Shown here: piece by piece, positions 10,303 to 22,100 of the stretch | Layout of the letters: each line of letters starts with the position of its first letter | Numbering within the stretch: position 1 is the stretch's first letter | From: Stomoxys calcitrans | Taxonomy: Eukaryota > Arthropoda > Insecta > Diptera > Muscidae | DNA: 64,000 nt | NCBI RefSeq assembly: GCF_963082655.1 | Contig: NC_081554.1 | Coordinates: forward strand, 98,008,232-98,072,231 | Direction of reading: 5' to 3' | Translations under genes and position numbers: made by a program | The notes under the pieces: generated by a model | Told to the model about the DNA's origin: nothing | The model's input: the letters and a program-made list of their open reading frames with translations, nothing else | Database searches by the model: none

Positions 10303-11580
10303 ACAAGTAAGAGCGTGCTAAGTTCGGCCGGCCCGAATCTTATAAACCCTCCACCATTGATGGCATTTGTCGAGTTCTATGCGCGGTATCTCTTTTTAGA
10401 CAAATAATAATAATTGAATAAGAACTGTTATCCTATTGGAGCTATATCAAGTTATAGTCCGATTTGGACCATAATTGAATGCTGATTGACATTGTAGAAG
10501 TCATTGTGTAATATTTCAGTTCATTCGGATAAAAATTGCGCCTTGTAAGGGCTCAAGAAGCAAAATCGGGAGATAGGTTTATATGGGAGCTGTATCAAGC
10601 TATTGATCGATTCAGACCATACTAGACACGTATATTGAAGGTCATGACAGAAGGCCTTGTACAAAATTTCAGCCAAATCGGATGAGAATTGCGCCCTCTA
10701 GAGGTTCGAGAAGTCAAGATCCCAGATCGGTTTATAAGGCAGCTATATCAGGTTCTATATCGATTTAGGCCATACTTAGCACAGTTATTGGAAGTCATAA
10801 CAAAACACCTCATGCAAAATTTAAGCCAAATCGGATGAGAATTGCGCCATCACTTGGCTCAAGAAGTCAAGATCCAAGATCGGTTTATATGACAGCTATA
10901 CCAGATTATGAACCGATTTGAATCATACTTAGCATAGTTGTTGAAAGTAATACCAAAACACTACGTGCAAAATTTTAATTAAATCGGACGATAATTGCGC
11001 CCTCTAGAGGCTCAAGAAGTCAAGACCCAAGATCGGTTTATATGACAGCTATACCAGATTATGAACCGATTTGAACCATACTTGGCATAATTGTTGGATA
11101 TCACAATAAAATACGTCGTGCAAAATTTCATTCCAATCGGATAAGATTTGCGCCTTCTAGAGGTTCAAGAAATCAAGACCCAAGATCGGTTTATATGGCA
11201 CCTATATCAGGTTATGGACCGATTTATACCATACTTTGCACAATTGTTGGATATCATACCATTACACGTCGTGCAAAATTTCATTCAAATCCAATAAGAA
11301 TTGCGCACTCTAGAGGCTCAAGAAGTCAAGACCCAAGATCGGTTTATATGGCAGCTATATCAGGTTATGGACCGATTTGAACCATACTTGGTTCCTTCGG
11401 AAGTTAGCGTGCTTTCGACAGACAGACGGACGGATAGACGGACGGACATGGCTAGATCGACATAAAATTTCGCGACGATCAAGAATATATATACTTTATG
11501 GGGTCTCAGACGAATATTTCGAGTAGTTACAAACAGAATGACGAAATTAGTATACCCCCCATCCTATGGTGGAGGGTATA
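10303..11580 (-). mobile_element. DINE-like family A, first member of a head-to-tail dimer
   Basis: Starts ACAAGTAAGAGCGTGC at 10303 and ends GGAGGGTATA at 11580. It matches the next copy closely but lacks the last array unit and a half: ACCATACTTGG is joined directly to TTCCTTCGGAAGTTAGCGTG. A CAGACGGACGG minisatellite and the core follow. The next copy starts at the very next base. Confidence 0.85.
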
Positions 11581-13224
11581 ACAAGTAAGAGCGTGCTAAG
11601 TTCGGCCGGCCCGAATCTTATATAACCTCCATCATTGATCGCATTTGTCGAGTTCTATGCGCGGTATCTCTTTTTAGACAAATAATAATAATTGAATAAG
11701 AAATGTTATCCTATTGGAGCTATATCAAGTTATAGTCCGATTTGGACCATAATTGAATGCTGATTGACATTGTAGAAGTCATTGTGTAATATTTCAGTTC
11801 ATTCGGATAAAAATTGCGCCTTGTAAGGGCTCAAGAAGCAAAATCGGGAGATTGGTTTATATGGGAGCTGTATCAAGCTATTGATCGATTCAGACCATAC
11901 TAGACACGTATATTGAAGGTCATGAGAGAAGGCCTTGTACAAAATTTCAGCCAAATCGGATGAGAATTGCGCCCTCTAGAGGTTCGAGAAGTCAAGATCC
12001 CAGATCGGTTTATATGGCAGCTATATTAGGTTCTATATCGATTTAGGCCATACTTAGCACAGTTATTGGAAGTCATAACAAAACACCTCATGCAAAATTT
12101 AAGCCAAATCGGATGAGAATTGCGCCATCACTTGGCTCACGAAGTCAAGATCCAAGAGCGGTTTATATGACAGCTATACCAGATTATGAACCGATTTGAA
12201 TCATACTTAGCATAGTTGTTGAAAGTAATACCAATACACTACGTGCAAAATTTTAGTTAGATCGGACGATAATTGCGCCCTCTAGAGGCTCAAGAAGTCA
12301 AGACCCAAGATCGGTTTATATGACAGCTATACCAGATTATGAACCGATTTGAACCATACTTGGCACAATTGTTGGATATCATACCAAAACATGTCGTGCA
12401 AAATTTCATTCAAATCGAATACGAATTGCGCACTCTAGAGGCTCAAGAAGTCAAGACCCAAGATCGGTTTATATGGCAGCTATATCAGGTTATGAACCGA
12501 TTTGAACCATTCTTGGCACAATTGTTGGATATCATACCAAAACACGTTGTGCAAAATTTCATTCAAATCGAATACGAATTGCGCACTCTAGAGGCTCAAG
12601 AAGTCAAGACCCAAGATCGGTTTATATGGCAGCTATATCAGGTTATGAACCGACTTATACCATACTCTGCACAATTGTTGGATATCATAACAAAATACGT
12701 CGTGCAAAATTTCATTCAAATCGGATAAGAATTGCGCACTCTAGAGGCTCAAGAAGTCAAGACCCAAGATCGGTTTATATGGCAGCTATATCAGGTTATG
12801 GACCGATTAGAACCATACTTGGCACAGTTGTTGGATGTCATAACAAAACACGTCGTGCAAAATTTCATTTCAATCGGATAAGAATTGCGCACTCTAGAGG
12901 CTCAAGAAATCAAGACCCAAGATCAGTTTATATGGCAGCTATATCAAAACATGGACCGATATGGCCCATTTACAATACCAACCGACCTACACTAATAAGA
13001 AGTATTTGTGCAAAAATTTCAAGCGGTTACCTCTACTCCTTCGGAAGTTAGCGTGCTTTCGACAGACAGACGGACGGACAGTCGGACGGACATGGCTAGA
13101 TCGACATAAAATTTCGCGACGATCAAGAATATATATACTTTATGGGGTCTCAGACGAATATTTCTAGTAGTTACAAACAGAATGACGAAATTAGTATACC
13201 CCCCATCCTATGGTGGAGGGTATA
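11581..13224 (-). mobile_element. DINE-like family A, second member of the dimer (1.64 kb)
   Basis: Starts ACAAGTAAGAGCGTGC at 11581, abutting GGGTATA of the previous copy, and ends GGGTATA at 13224. The array has about eight units near 153 bp, the central ones almost identical to each other (CAGCTATATCAGGTTATGAA). It shares with its neighbour and with the 224-1725 copy the variant ACAAATAATAATAATTG, so the three form one young subfamily. Confidence 0.85.
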
Positions 13225-13452
13225 AAAAAGAATCAGTGCAAAGTTTCAGCTTAACATCTCTATTTTTGAAGACTGTAGCGTGATTTCAACAAACAGACGG
13301 ACAGACGGACGGACATGTCTAGATCGTCTTAGATTTTTACGCTGATCAAGAATATATTGCATATACTTTATAGGGTCGGAAATGGATATTTCGATGTGTT
13401 GCAAACGGAATGACAAAATGAATATACCCCCATCCGTCGGAGGTGGGTATAA

Positions 13453-14266
13453 AAAAGTAAAAGGGTGCTAAGTTCGGGCGGGTCGAATCTTATATACACT
13501 TCACCATGGATCGCATTTGTCGAGTTCTTTTCCCGGCATCTCTTTTTAGGCAAAAAAGGATAAAAGAAAAGATTTGCTCTGCTATTAGAGCGATAGTAAG
13601 ATATAGTCCGGTTTGGACCACTATTTTTATATTATATGTTGGAGACCTGTGTAAAATGTCAACCAATTTGAATAAGAATTGCTCCCCCTGGGGACTCAAG
13701 AAGTAAAATAAGCAGATGGATTTATATGGAAGTTGTACCAGGCTATAGACCGATTCAGACCATAACAAACACGTATTTAATGGTCATGCGTCGTACAAAA
13801 TTTTAGGCAAATCGGATAATAATTGCGACCTCTAGTTATGAACCGATTTGAACCATACTTGGCACAGGTGTTGGATATCATAACAAAACACGTCGTGCAA
13901 AATTTCATTCCTATCGGATGAGAATTGCGCCCTCTAGGGGCTCAAAAAGACAAGACCCAAGATCGGTTTATATCGCAACTATATCAAAACATTGGCCGAT
14001 ATGGCCCAATTACAATCCCAACCGACCTACACTAACAAGAAGTGTTTGTGCGAAATTTCAAGCGGCTAGCATTGCTCCTTCGAAAGTTAGCGTGCTTTCG
14101 ACAGGCAGACAGACGGACGGACAGACGGACAGGCATGGCTAGATCGACATAAAATATAACGAATATCAAGAATATATATACTTTATGGGGTCTCAGATGA
14201 ATATTTCGAGTAGTTACAAACAGAATGACCAAATTAATATAGCCCCATCCTATGGTGGATGGTATA
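13453..14266 (-). mobile_element. DINE-like family A, internally shortened
   Basis: The tail (AAAAGTAAAAGGGTGCTAAG, then TTCGGGCGGGTCGAA) starts directly after the family B copy. Only about three array units remain before the CAGACAGACGGACGGACAG tract and the head ending GGTATA at 14266. It sits at the same A-rich site of N1 as the family B copy, so the two were inserted next to each other. Confidence 0.75.
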
Positions 14267-14950
14267 AAAATAAACCAACATCTATTACCAAAAACAGGCA
14301 GGAGGTATTAGATGCCACCTTTGTATCGGAGTATATAATCAGAAGGCTGTGCGAAAGGGAAGTGTTGGATGACCACAGCTTCTCTAATCATCGTTATTTT
14401 AGTTTGAGCCTTGGCGAAAATACTGCAGAAGTAATCCTTCGGCTAAATAGAAGAAAGGCGGATTGGGATAAATTTCGGCACACATTCTGCAATGGTCAAG
14501 CGGATCATGAAGGCCATGAATGACTCGCTTGTGTCACCATGTCCTAGTGCCAAGCCAAGGGGCAAACAGCGACTACCATGGTGGACCTAAGAAATGGCCA
14601 GTCTAAGGAAGGGCTGCAGGAAGCTTTTCAACATGGCGAAAGACACAAGGACACCACATGATTGGGACGTCTACAAGGCTGAGCTAAGAAAATACAAGGC
14701 TGAGTAGAGAAAGGCTCAGAACAAACCCTGGGTGGAATTCGGCAGCTCCGTGGGGATACATCCAAGAAATTGTGTCTGAGTCGAAAATCCTTCGGGCGAT
14801 AAAAAGTTTTAACTCTTTTAAGTCGCCAGGCGCTTATCATGTATCACCGATTGAATAACAAGTTGTGTCTCAACAGACTGGCTCCTTGATCTAGGGAGAT
14901 ATACTCCGCTTGTATCAGCATGTTGTATATTCCTGTGGGATGGAGGGACA

Positions 14951-15038
14951 TACTTTGTTGGTTCTTAAATCATTATTTCGATGAGTTACAAACGGAATGG
15001 CGAAATTCGTATACCCCCATCCTATTGTGGAGGGTATA
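14951..15038 (-). mobile_element. DINE-like family A head remnant
   Basis: Only the outer head remains: ATTTCGATGAGTTACAAACG, then ATACCCCCATCCTATTGTGG and AGGGTATA at 15038. It truncates N1. Confidence 0.6.
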
Positions 15039-15812
15039 CAAATTCCAATGAGAGTTAAAGGCTCTTCAACACAATGTTGTTGCCGAGAAACATGGATATG
15101 ATAACCATACAAGGCGGTTGAATTTTGATTTTTTTTATTTTTTTGCTTTATATTTTTTTGTTTGGGCTTACCTCCCACTTTGACTTGTTAGAAAATTCAA
15201 TCAGCATTTGAGCCAAGGCGTTATGGCTTTACTTATTATTATGGTGACTATTACTGTTGTTGTTCACAATGACAAACTCAATTCAAACAAAAAATTATGT
15301 TGGTAAAGTTCACGGTTGCAGGACTCTCTGAGCAGGTTGGGCTCACATGCCTTCCAATCTCTTACCGTTTTTGGGGTTCATTCATCCCATTTCGAATAAA
15401 CTTTGTGTAAGCGTGCGTATGTATCACCATCTCTCGTTTCAATGTAATGCGACAAACATTCATGTCTAGACATACGATGACAATTATGGCGGCTCTTTCC
15501 TGACTCATCTCCAGGATATGTTTACGTCTGCGAAAATTTTATTTTGAAAACACATGTCCAAACCTTCGGCTTAGGGCTTTTTGCGTAAAAAGAAAATTTT
15601 ATTCAATGCCAGTAATGTCAGTGTGAATGCTGTATTTATTATACCCGCAATTCACTTTGGTAGGTGTAATGTGTAGGGTAGCCAAAAAAAGAGATGCCAT
15701 ATTAGATCAATGTTTCTTTCAACGATTTGTTGAAAGAAATGTTTTTTAAGCCCACAGCAAATTGTAGGGCATTATTGTTCACAATGGAAATTTATATTCC
15801 AGCTGTCGTACA

Positions 15813-15853
<41 letters not shown>

Positions 15854-16177
15854 ATAAGAAAAAACCAACTACCAAATTTGTATGTTAAATAGTTAAAATC
15901 ACAACGAATTTTAGCATTGAAATGCAGACTTTATTTGTTGCAGTAAGTTAGTAAATACTTGACAGACAAAATAATTGAAATTTTATGGATTTTCAACAAA
16001 TTCTTTTGTTACGGTAGTTGTTAAAATACGCCTTCTACCATGTAGCATACAAGGAATCCCATGGCATTAGGTACTTGCAAATTTTTATTTAATATTATTC
16101 TTAAAACTTTAGAAAATTCGACCAAAAAATACGTATTTCATGATCAAAAAAAATTTTTAAAGTGATTTTTAAATTTT
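15039..16177. other. Non-repeat interval, no gene recognised
   Basis: AT-rich sequence with no convincing open frame and no match to the repeat families. It contains a run of 39 A residues (15814-15852). It may be host intergenic or intronic DNA. Confidence 0.4.
15814..15852. repeat. Poly(A) run, 39 bases
   Basis: An uninterrupted A run. No retrotransposon or SINE sequence that I recognise lies immediately before it on the plus strand, so it could be a simple repeat, the tail of an unrecognised insertion, or a place where assembly length is unreliable. Confidence 0.9.
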
Positions 16178-17443
16178 TATACCCCTTACCATAGGATGGG
16201 GGTATACAAATTTCGTCATTCTGTTTGTAATTACTCGAAATATTCGCCTGAGACCCCATAAATTCTTAAACGTCAGTCGTAAGTCGATTTAGACATGTCC
16301 GTCCGTCTGTCTGTCGAAAGCACGCTAACTTCCGAACGAGTAAAGCTAGCCGCTCGAAATTTTTAACAAATACTTCTTATTAGTGTAGATCGGTTGGAAT
16401 TGTAAATGGGCCATATCGGTCCATGTTTTGATATGGCTGCCATATAAACCGATCTTGGGTCTTGATTTCTTGAGCCTCTACAGTGTGCAATTCTTATCCG
16501 ATTGGAATGAAAATTTGCATGACGTGTTTTGTTATGATATCCAACAAATGTACCAAGTATGGTTCAAATCGGTTCATAACCTGGTTTAGTTGCCATATAA
16601 ACCGATCTTGGGTCTTGACTTCTTGAGCCTCTAGAGTGCGCAATTCTTATCCAATTGGAATGAAATTTTGCACGACGTGTTTTGTTAGGATATCCAACAA
16701 CTGTCTCAAGAATGGTTCAAATCGGTCCATAACCTGATATAGCTCTCATATAAACCGATCTTGGGTCTTGACTTCTTGAGCCTCTAGAGGGCGCAATTCT
16801 TATCCGATTTGAATGAATTTTTGCACGAAGTATTTTGTTATGATATCCAAAAACTGTTCCAAGTATGGTTCAAATAGGTCCATAACCTGATATAGCTGTC
16901 ATATAAACAGATCTGGGGACTTGACTTCTTGAGCTTCTAGAGGGCGCAATTCCTATCCGATTTGGCTGAAATTTTGCAGGACATATTTTATTCTTACTTT
17001 CAACAACTGTGTCAAATAAGGTTCAAATCGGTTCATAACCTGATATAGCTGCCTTATAAACCGATCTGGGATCTTGATTTCTTGAGCCTCTAGAGGTCGC
17101 AATTATTATTCGATTTGTCTGAAATCCTCTCATGACCATCAACATACTTGTTAATTATGGTCTGAATGGGTCTACAGCCCGATACAGCTCTCATATAAAT
17201 CGATCTCTCTATTTGACTTCTTGAGCCCCTAAAGGGTGCAATTCTTATTCGAAATGGCTGACATTTTACACAGGTCTCCAACATATAATTTAATTGCGGT
17301 CCAAACCGGACCATATATTGATACCGCTCTTATATCCTTTTTTTTGCATAAAAGAGATGCCGGAAAAAGAACTCGACAAATGCGAACCATGGTGGAGGGT
17401 ATATAAGATTCGGCCCGACCGAACTTAGCACTCTTTTACTTGT
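16178..17443 (+). mobile_element. DINE-like family A, complete copy (1.27 kb)
   Basis: Head TATACCCCTTACCATAGG at 16178, core, a short GTCCGTCTGTCTGTCG tract, five to six array units, and the tail TTCGGCCCGACCGAAC ending ACTTGT at 17443. Both flanks are T. No deletion of ends. Confidence 0.8.
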
Positions 17444-17499
17444 TTTTAATTGAATTTGATTGAGAAACTTAATTCTGTAATGCTTATTGAGTTATTTTA

Positions 17500-17890
17500 T
17501 CAACAATTGCTATATACAAGACACTGATACTAACCGTGTTGTTATATGGCTCTGACGCGTGGGTACTTGTGAAAGCAAATGAAGCAGTGCTTGGAGTATT
17601 TGAGAGCAGTTCGCGTTTATGGGAGAATATAGGCGACGTAAGAACCACGAGCTGTATGACGACGATGCCATGGTTACACGCGTTAGAATACAACGGCTGC
17701 GTTGGCTAGGTCATGTTGTCAGAATGGATGAAGAAGCTCCAGCAAATTAGTCTTTTGAAGGCAAACACCGTGGTACACGCAAACCGGGAAGCCCTATGGA
17801 AAGATTAAGTGGTGGGAGACCCCTCGAAACTTGGTGTCAAAGATTTTAGAATGAGCGCAGAAGATCGAGGCGCTTGGAACATCCCCCAAA
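17500..17890 (+). pseudogene. RTE-like non-LTR retrotransposon, C-terminal fragment
   Basis: Translated fragments fit the region after the reverse transcriptase of RTE-type elements: LLYGSDAWVLVKANEAVLGV, then (in another frame) RWLGHVVRMDEEAP, then FEGKHRGTRKPGSPMERL, with stops and frameshifts between. A second piece of the same family lies on the minus strand at 37090-37368. Family assignment is from memory of typical motifs. Confidence 0.55.
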
Positions 17891-18085
17891 ATACCCCCCA
17901 AGCCGGTCATGTTTGCCGACTATGGAAATATAGGGCTCAAATTAAATGTGTTTGGGACTAGACCACGTATCTGATATCATCATTAGGGACCAACTGTCTA
18001 GGGAACGTCCCACCACCATAACAACCCCCAAAATAGGACGTATTTGCTCACCAAGACAATTTAAGTCTTAAAGAGAGTGGAACTA
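17891..18085 (+). mobile_element. Helitron-like GC-rich repeat, fragment
   Basis: This matches the complement of about 32620-32810 in the Helitron-like array at 31855-33782, base for base over long stretches (for example GGTCATGTTTGCCGACTATG, AAATAGGACGTATTTGCTC, GTCTTAAAGAGAGTGGAAC). It covers about one and a half of the roughly 130-bp units and directly abuts the RTE-like fragment. Confidence 0.6.
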
Positions 18086-18240
18086 AATAGAGGTCGCAAT
18101 TATTATCCGATTTGGCTGAAATTTGTAAAACTTCTCTCATGACCTTCAACATACGTGTCGATTATGGTCTGAATCGGTCTATAGCCTGAAACAACTCCCA
18201 TATAAACCAATCTCCCTATTTTACTTTTTGAGCCTCTATG
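18086..18240 (+). mobile_element. DINE-like family A, single array unit
   Basis: One unit plus a little: AATTATTATCCGATTTGGCT, ACCTTCAACATACGTGTCGA, CTCCCATATAAACCAATC. Neither end of the element is present. Confidence 0.55.
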
Positions 18241-18384
18241 ATAGAAATACTCCATTAACCACGCTCGATAAACTTGTCTATTAGCTGTACTATTCCCAAG
18301 GTATGTATTCGTGTAACGACAGTTTTTTCCTGCAACAATTACACTAGTTCCATGGTAGCACATGATTAAGTGCATCTGTTGGAA

Positions 18385-18500
18385 GATGTATTGATGGCTT
18401 CGAACGCTAGACGACGGCTACGGCTCTCGCTGTTGATCCATGTGCCCAGGTTCGGATCCCGGCCGGGCTCTGCCGACCGGGATTCGTCTTTAACAAACTT
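18385..18500 (+). mobile_element. Possible degenerate tRNA-like SINE
   Basis: GGTTCGGATCC at about 18451 matches the pol III B-box consensus (GGTTCGANNCC) with one change, and lies in a short GC-rich segment ending GCCGACCGGGATTCGTC. A clear A box is not visible upstream. It is not a tRNA gene, because no cloverleaf can be drawn. Confidence 0.3.
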
Positions 18501-18890
18501 AAATTTTTTTTAAATCTCGCCATGCCCTTTCTCCATGGTCCTACACCATGTCCATAGGTTCAGTAGTTCAGAAGTTGGAGAATTGAAAAGCGGTGAATTT
18601 TGACATTCTGTATTCAAGATTCGCTGACACTCAGATCATACTCAATTAGTACACTAATCTTAATTAGAAAGTGGTAGTTAAATGTATTTTTTATATTGTC
18701 TAATTAAAAAAAAAGAAAATCAAAAATCTGTTTCCTTTTATATAATTAAGGACAATACAACAAAAACAAAATAAAGTCATTAATCAAAGTAAAAGATTTG
18801 GTTATTTGAATACCAGATTTTGACAAAAAGTTATAGCTGAACGTTCACAAAATTATTGCTTAAGCAAAAACATAGCTTAAAATAAACCCA
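18501..18890. other. AT-rich interval, nothing recognised
   Basis: No open frame or repeat family seen. Confidence 0.5.
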
Positions 18891-19905
18891 ACAAGTTGCT
18901 AAGTTCGGCCGGGCCGAATCTTATATACCCTCCACCATGGATCGCATTTGTCGAGTTCTTTTCACGGCATCTCTTCCTAGGCAAAAAAGCATATAAGAAA
19001 AGATTTTCTCTGCTATCAGAGCGATATCAAGATATGGTCCGGTTTGGACCACAATTAAATTATATGTTGGAGACCTGCGTAAAATGTCAGTCAATTCGAA
19101 TAAGAATGGGCCCTTTGGGGGCTCAAGAAGTAAAATAGAGAGATCGATTTATATGGGAGCTGTATCGGATTTGAACCATACTAGGCACAGTTGTTGGATA
19201 TCATAACAAAATACGTCGTGCCAAAATTCATTCAAATCGGATAAGAATTGCGCCCTCCAGAGGCTCAAGAAGTCAAGACCCAAGATCGGTTTATATGGCA
19301 GCTATATCAGGTTATGAACCGATTTGAACCATTCTTGGCACACATGTTGGATATCATAACAAAACACGTCGTGCCAAAATTCATTCAAATCGGATAAGAA
19401 TTGCGCCCTCCAGAGGCTCAAGAAGTCAAGACCCAAGATCGGTTTATATGGCAGCTATATCTGGTTATGAACCGATTTGAATTCATTCTTGGCACAGATG
19501 TTGGATATCATAACAAAACACGTCGTGCAAAATTTCATCCCAATCGGATAAGAATTGCGCACTTTAGAGGCTCAAGAAGTCAAGACCCAAGATCGGTTTA
19601 TATGACAGCTATATCAAAACATAGACCGATATGGCCAATTTACAATACCAACCGACCTACACTAATAAGAAGTATTTGTGCAAAATTTCAAGCGGCTAGC
19701 TTTACTCCTTCGGAAGTTAGCGTGCTTTCGACAGACAGACGGACGGACGGACGGACGGACAGACGGACGGACATGGCTAGATCGACATAAAATGTCACGA
19801 CGATCAAGAATATTTATACTTTATGGGGTCTCAGACGAATATTTCGAGTAGTTACAATCAGAATGACGAAATTAGTATACCCCCCATCTTATGGTGGAGG
19901 GTATA
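18891..19905 (-). mobile_element. DINE-like family A copy
   Basis: The tail starts ACAAGTTGCTAAGTTCGG (a few bases lost) and the head ends GGTGGAGGGTATA at 19905. It belongs to the subfamily with CATATAAGAAAAGATTT near the tail. The array is shortened to about three and a half units. The CGGA tract at 19735-19772 is long. Confidence 0.8.
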
Positions 19906-20178
19906 AAAATAGCTAAATATATCGAAATCGAGCGTTGAAAATGCAGTCAAATTATGGCATATAACGAATTTTGACCTTCAATTCACTAAATAGCCTGCGC
20001 CTTTGGCTGTGTTCAAAAAGTCGTTGATGTTAAAATTGCCGAAATTCAAGCTGAAAGTGCGTTTACAAATGCTGACAATAGCTTTTTTCTGAGGCAAGCA
20101 TTCAATATCCTTGAATTAGCTGCCGAAATCAAGCAAAACTTTAGCATATATTTATGTGTATGGAGAGCAAACGCTTTT
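19906..20178. other. Short non-repeat interval
   Basis: No feature recognised; not assigned to any repeat family. Confidence 0.4.
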
Positions 20179-20395
20179 TATACCATACACCACCACTGGG
20201 GTAAAGGGTATTATTGTGATTTTTTTTTGCACCGCTAAGATGGAGAAGAGCTAGATCCATCCACAAGTCTACCGATCGGCTTAGAATCACTTTCTGATTT
20301 GAATTAGCCATATCCGTCTGTCTGTTTGTCTATGTTTTCTTGGAATCAAGGTGCAGGTTGCATTTGTCCGACTGTAATAAAATTTAGCACTCTTC
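20179..20395 (+). mobile_element. DINE-like family C, head fragment
   Basis: TATACCATACACCACCACTG then GGTAAAGGGTATTATTGTG is the family C head, followed by GCCATATCCGTCTGTCTG. It breaks off into a family B copy on the other strand. Confidence 0.55.
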
Positions 20396-21128
20396 ATTTT
20401 TTGGTTGCTATATCCAAATCTGGACCGATCTGTGCGATATTGCAGAAGTATGTCAAGGGGCTTAACTTAACTCACTGTCCCAAATTTCGGCGACATCGGA
20501 CAATAAATGAGCTTTTTATGGGCTTAAAACCATAAATCAAGAAATCGGTCTATATGACAGCTATATCCAAATCTGAACCGATCTAAGCCAAATTGAAGAA
20601 AGATGTCGAAGTGCCTTACACAACTCACTGTCCCAAATTTCAGCAAAATCGGATAATAAATATGCCTTTTATGGGCCTAACACCATAAATCGGAGGATCG
20701 GTCTATATGGCAGCTATATCGAAATCTGGACCGATCTGAGCCAAATTGACGAAGGATGTCAAAAGGCCTAACACAACTCACTGCCCCAAATTTCAGCAAA
20801 ATCGGATAGTAAATGTGGCTTTTATGGGCCTAAGACCCTAAATCGGTGGATCGGTCTATATGGGGGCTATATCAAGATATAGTCCGATATTGCCCATCTT
20901 CGAACTTAACCTGCTTATGGACAAAAAAAGAATCTGTGCAAAATTTCAGCTCAATATCTCTATTTTTAAAGACTGTGATTTCAACAGACAGACGGACGGA
21001 CATGTATAGATCGTCTTAGATTTTTACGTATATATATTTTTACTTTATAAGGTCGGAAATAGATATTTCGATGTGTTGCAAAGGGAATGACAAAATGAAT
21101 ATACCCCCATCCTTCGGTGGTGGGTATA
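20396..21128 (-). mobile_element. DINE-like family B, tail missing
   Basis: About three array units (GGTCTATATGGCAGCTATAT), then CTTAACCTGCTTATGGACAA at 20910, CAGACAGACGGACGGACATG, the core and the head ending GGTGGGTATA at 21128. The stretch GGACAAAAAAAGAATC (20930) is the unoccupied equivalent of the site filled by the family A dimer at 10303-13224. Confidence 0.7.
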
Positions 21129-21889
21129 AAAAGGTCCAGATTTAGATAAAACTCCCATATATATATTTTATCCAATATGCCTTTTAAGCTGTATAAGCCA
21201 AAATGTTGGTCAAAATTTGGCATGAAGGGCCCATGTATATCTTTCGTCCGATATGGGCTTTAGAGTTTTTAGTATCCAAACTTTTAGTTTGATCTATACA
21301 AAATTTAGCATGAGGTGTTTCGTTTGACGTCTTAATGCGTCTGCAAAATTTCATCAAAATAGGTCCTGATTTAGATATAGCTCCCATACACATCTTTCAT
21401 CCGATATGACCTTTTAAGGATGTAGAAGCCACAATTTTGGTCCGATCTCTACGAAAGTTTGAATGAGGTATTTTATTTGACGTACCATTATGTTGTCCGA
21501 TCTTTACAAAGTTTAGCATGAGGTATTTTATTTGACTTTCCCATATATGTGTGTTAAATTTCATAAAAATCGGTCCAGATCTAGATATATTTTGTATATA
21601 TGTCTTTCATTGGATATGGCTTAGGAAGGCTGTAGAAGCCACAATTTTAGTCTTTTTTAACGGGAATTGCCATGAGACGTCCCAGCGTGTATACAAAATT
21701 GCACCAAAATCGGTCTTGATGTATATATTACTCCCATATATATATTTTATCTGATATGGAATTTAAGGGCAGTAGTAGCCACAATTTTTTCCCTATCGTA
21801 AAAAGATCTCTCATGGTTATATGCGATATTTCAATAGGTACGCATAAATGATGCATGATTACATTTGGAGATAAGTTCTTTATATTAAA
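21129..21889 (+). mobile_element. DINE-like family D array (diverged)
   Basis: Repeated phrases such as GATTTAGATATAGCTCCCAT, CTTTCATCCGATATGACC and AAAATTTAGCATGAGGTG mark a diverged array of the same general layout. Units are uneven and the ends are not clear. A related fragment lies near 25435-25640 on the minus strand. Confidence 0.45.
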
Positions 21890-21956
21890 ACAAGTAAGGA
21901 TGGGCAAAAGTCGGGCGGTGCCGACTGTATAATACCCTACACCTACCCTATAAGTA
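21890..21956 (-). mobile_element. DINE-like family C, tail fragment cut by mariner
   Basis: ACAAGTAAGGATGGGCAAAA, then GTCGGGCGGTGCCGAC, then AATACCCTACACCTACCC is the family C tail, matching the complement of 59745-59814. It ends at a TA where the mariner terminal repeat begins. Confidence 0.65.
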
Positions 21957-22100
21957 TTGGGTTGCCCAAAAAGTAATTGCGGATTTTTCATATAGTCGCC
22001 GTTGACAAATTTTTTCACAGCTTGTGACTCTGTAATTGCATTCTTTCCTCTGTCAGTTATCAGCTGTTACTTTTAGCTTGCTTTAGAAAGAAAGTGTAAA
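21957..22100 (+). mobile_element. mariner 5' end, truncated
   Basis: The terminal repeat TTGGGTTGCCCAAAAAGTAA at 21957 follows TA. The 5' untranslated part (CAGTTATCAGCTGTTACTTT) continues to 22100, where a family A tail starts at the A run. No transposase coding sequence and no right end remain. Confidence 0.75.

Larger units (their letters stand above)
9299..13451 (-). mobile_element. DINE-like family B copy, split by a family A dimer
   Basis: The tail begins ACAAGAAAAATGCG at 9299, with a palindrome damaged to AGTTCAGCCGGCCAAACT. The array runs to 10302, where two family A copies are inserted. The copy resumes at 13225 (AGAATCAGTGCAAAGTTTC), passes a CAGACGGACGGACATG minisatellite and the core, and ends GGTGGGTATA at 13451. 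It is itself inserted in N1. The uninterrupted copy at 20396-21128 shows the same junction sequence without the insertion. Confidence 0.8.
8340..14950 (+). mobile_element. Non-LTR retrotransposon N1, 5' part, split by four insertions
   Basis: Three pieces read as one degraded element. Piece one (8340-8504) is endonuclease sequence: VGSDGNAHHQIWGSSDINEK is the APE-type endonuclease signature, with a frameshift near 8415. Piece two (9272-9298) continues it in frame after the mariner is removed (ELLIEYIL then SCILAIRNE). Piece three (14267-14950) resumes with TKNRQEVLDATFVSEYI, then a linker (PWWT, RKAQNKPW) and the start of the reverse transcriptase (KILRAIKSFNSFKSPG). The coding region has several stops. 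The same family lies on the minus strand at 48990-53040. Confidence 0.7.

Noticed and set aside
18440..18475. tRNA gene suggested by GGTTCGGATCC
   Set aside because: Only the B-box-like part is present, and it is imperfect.
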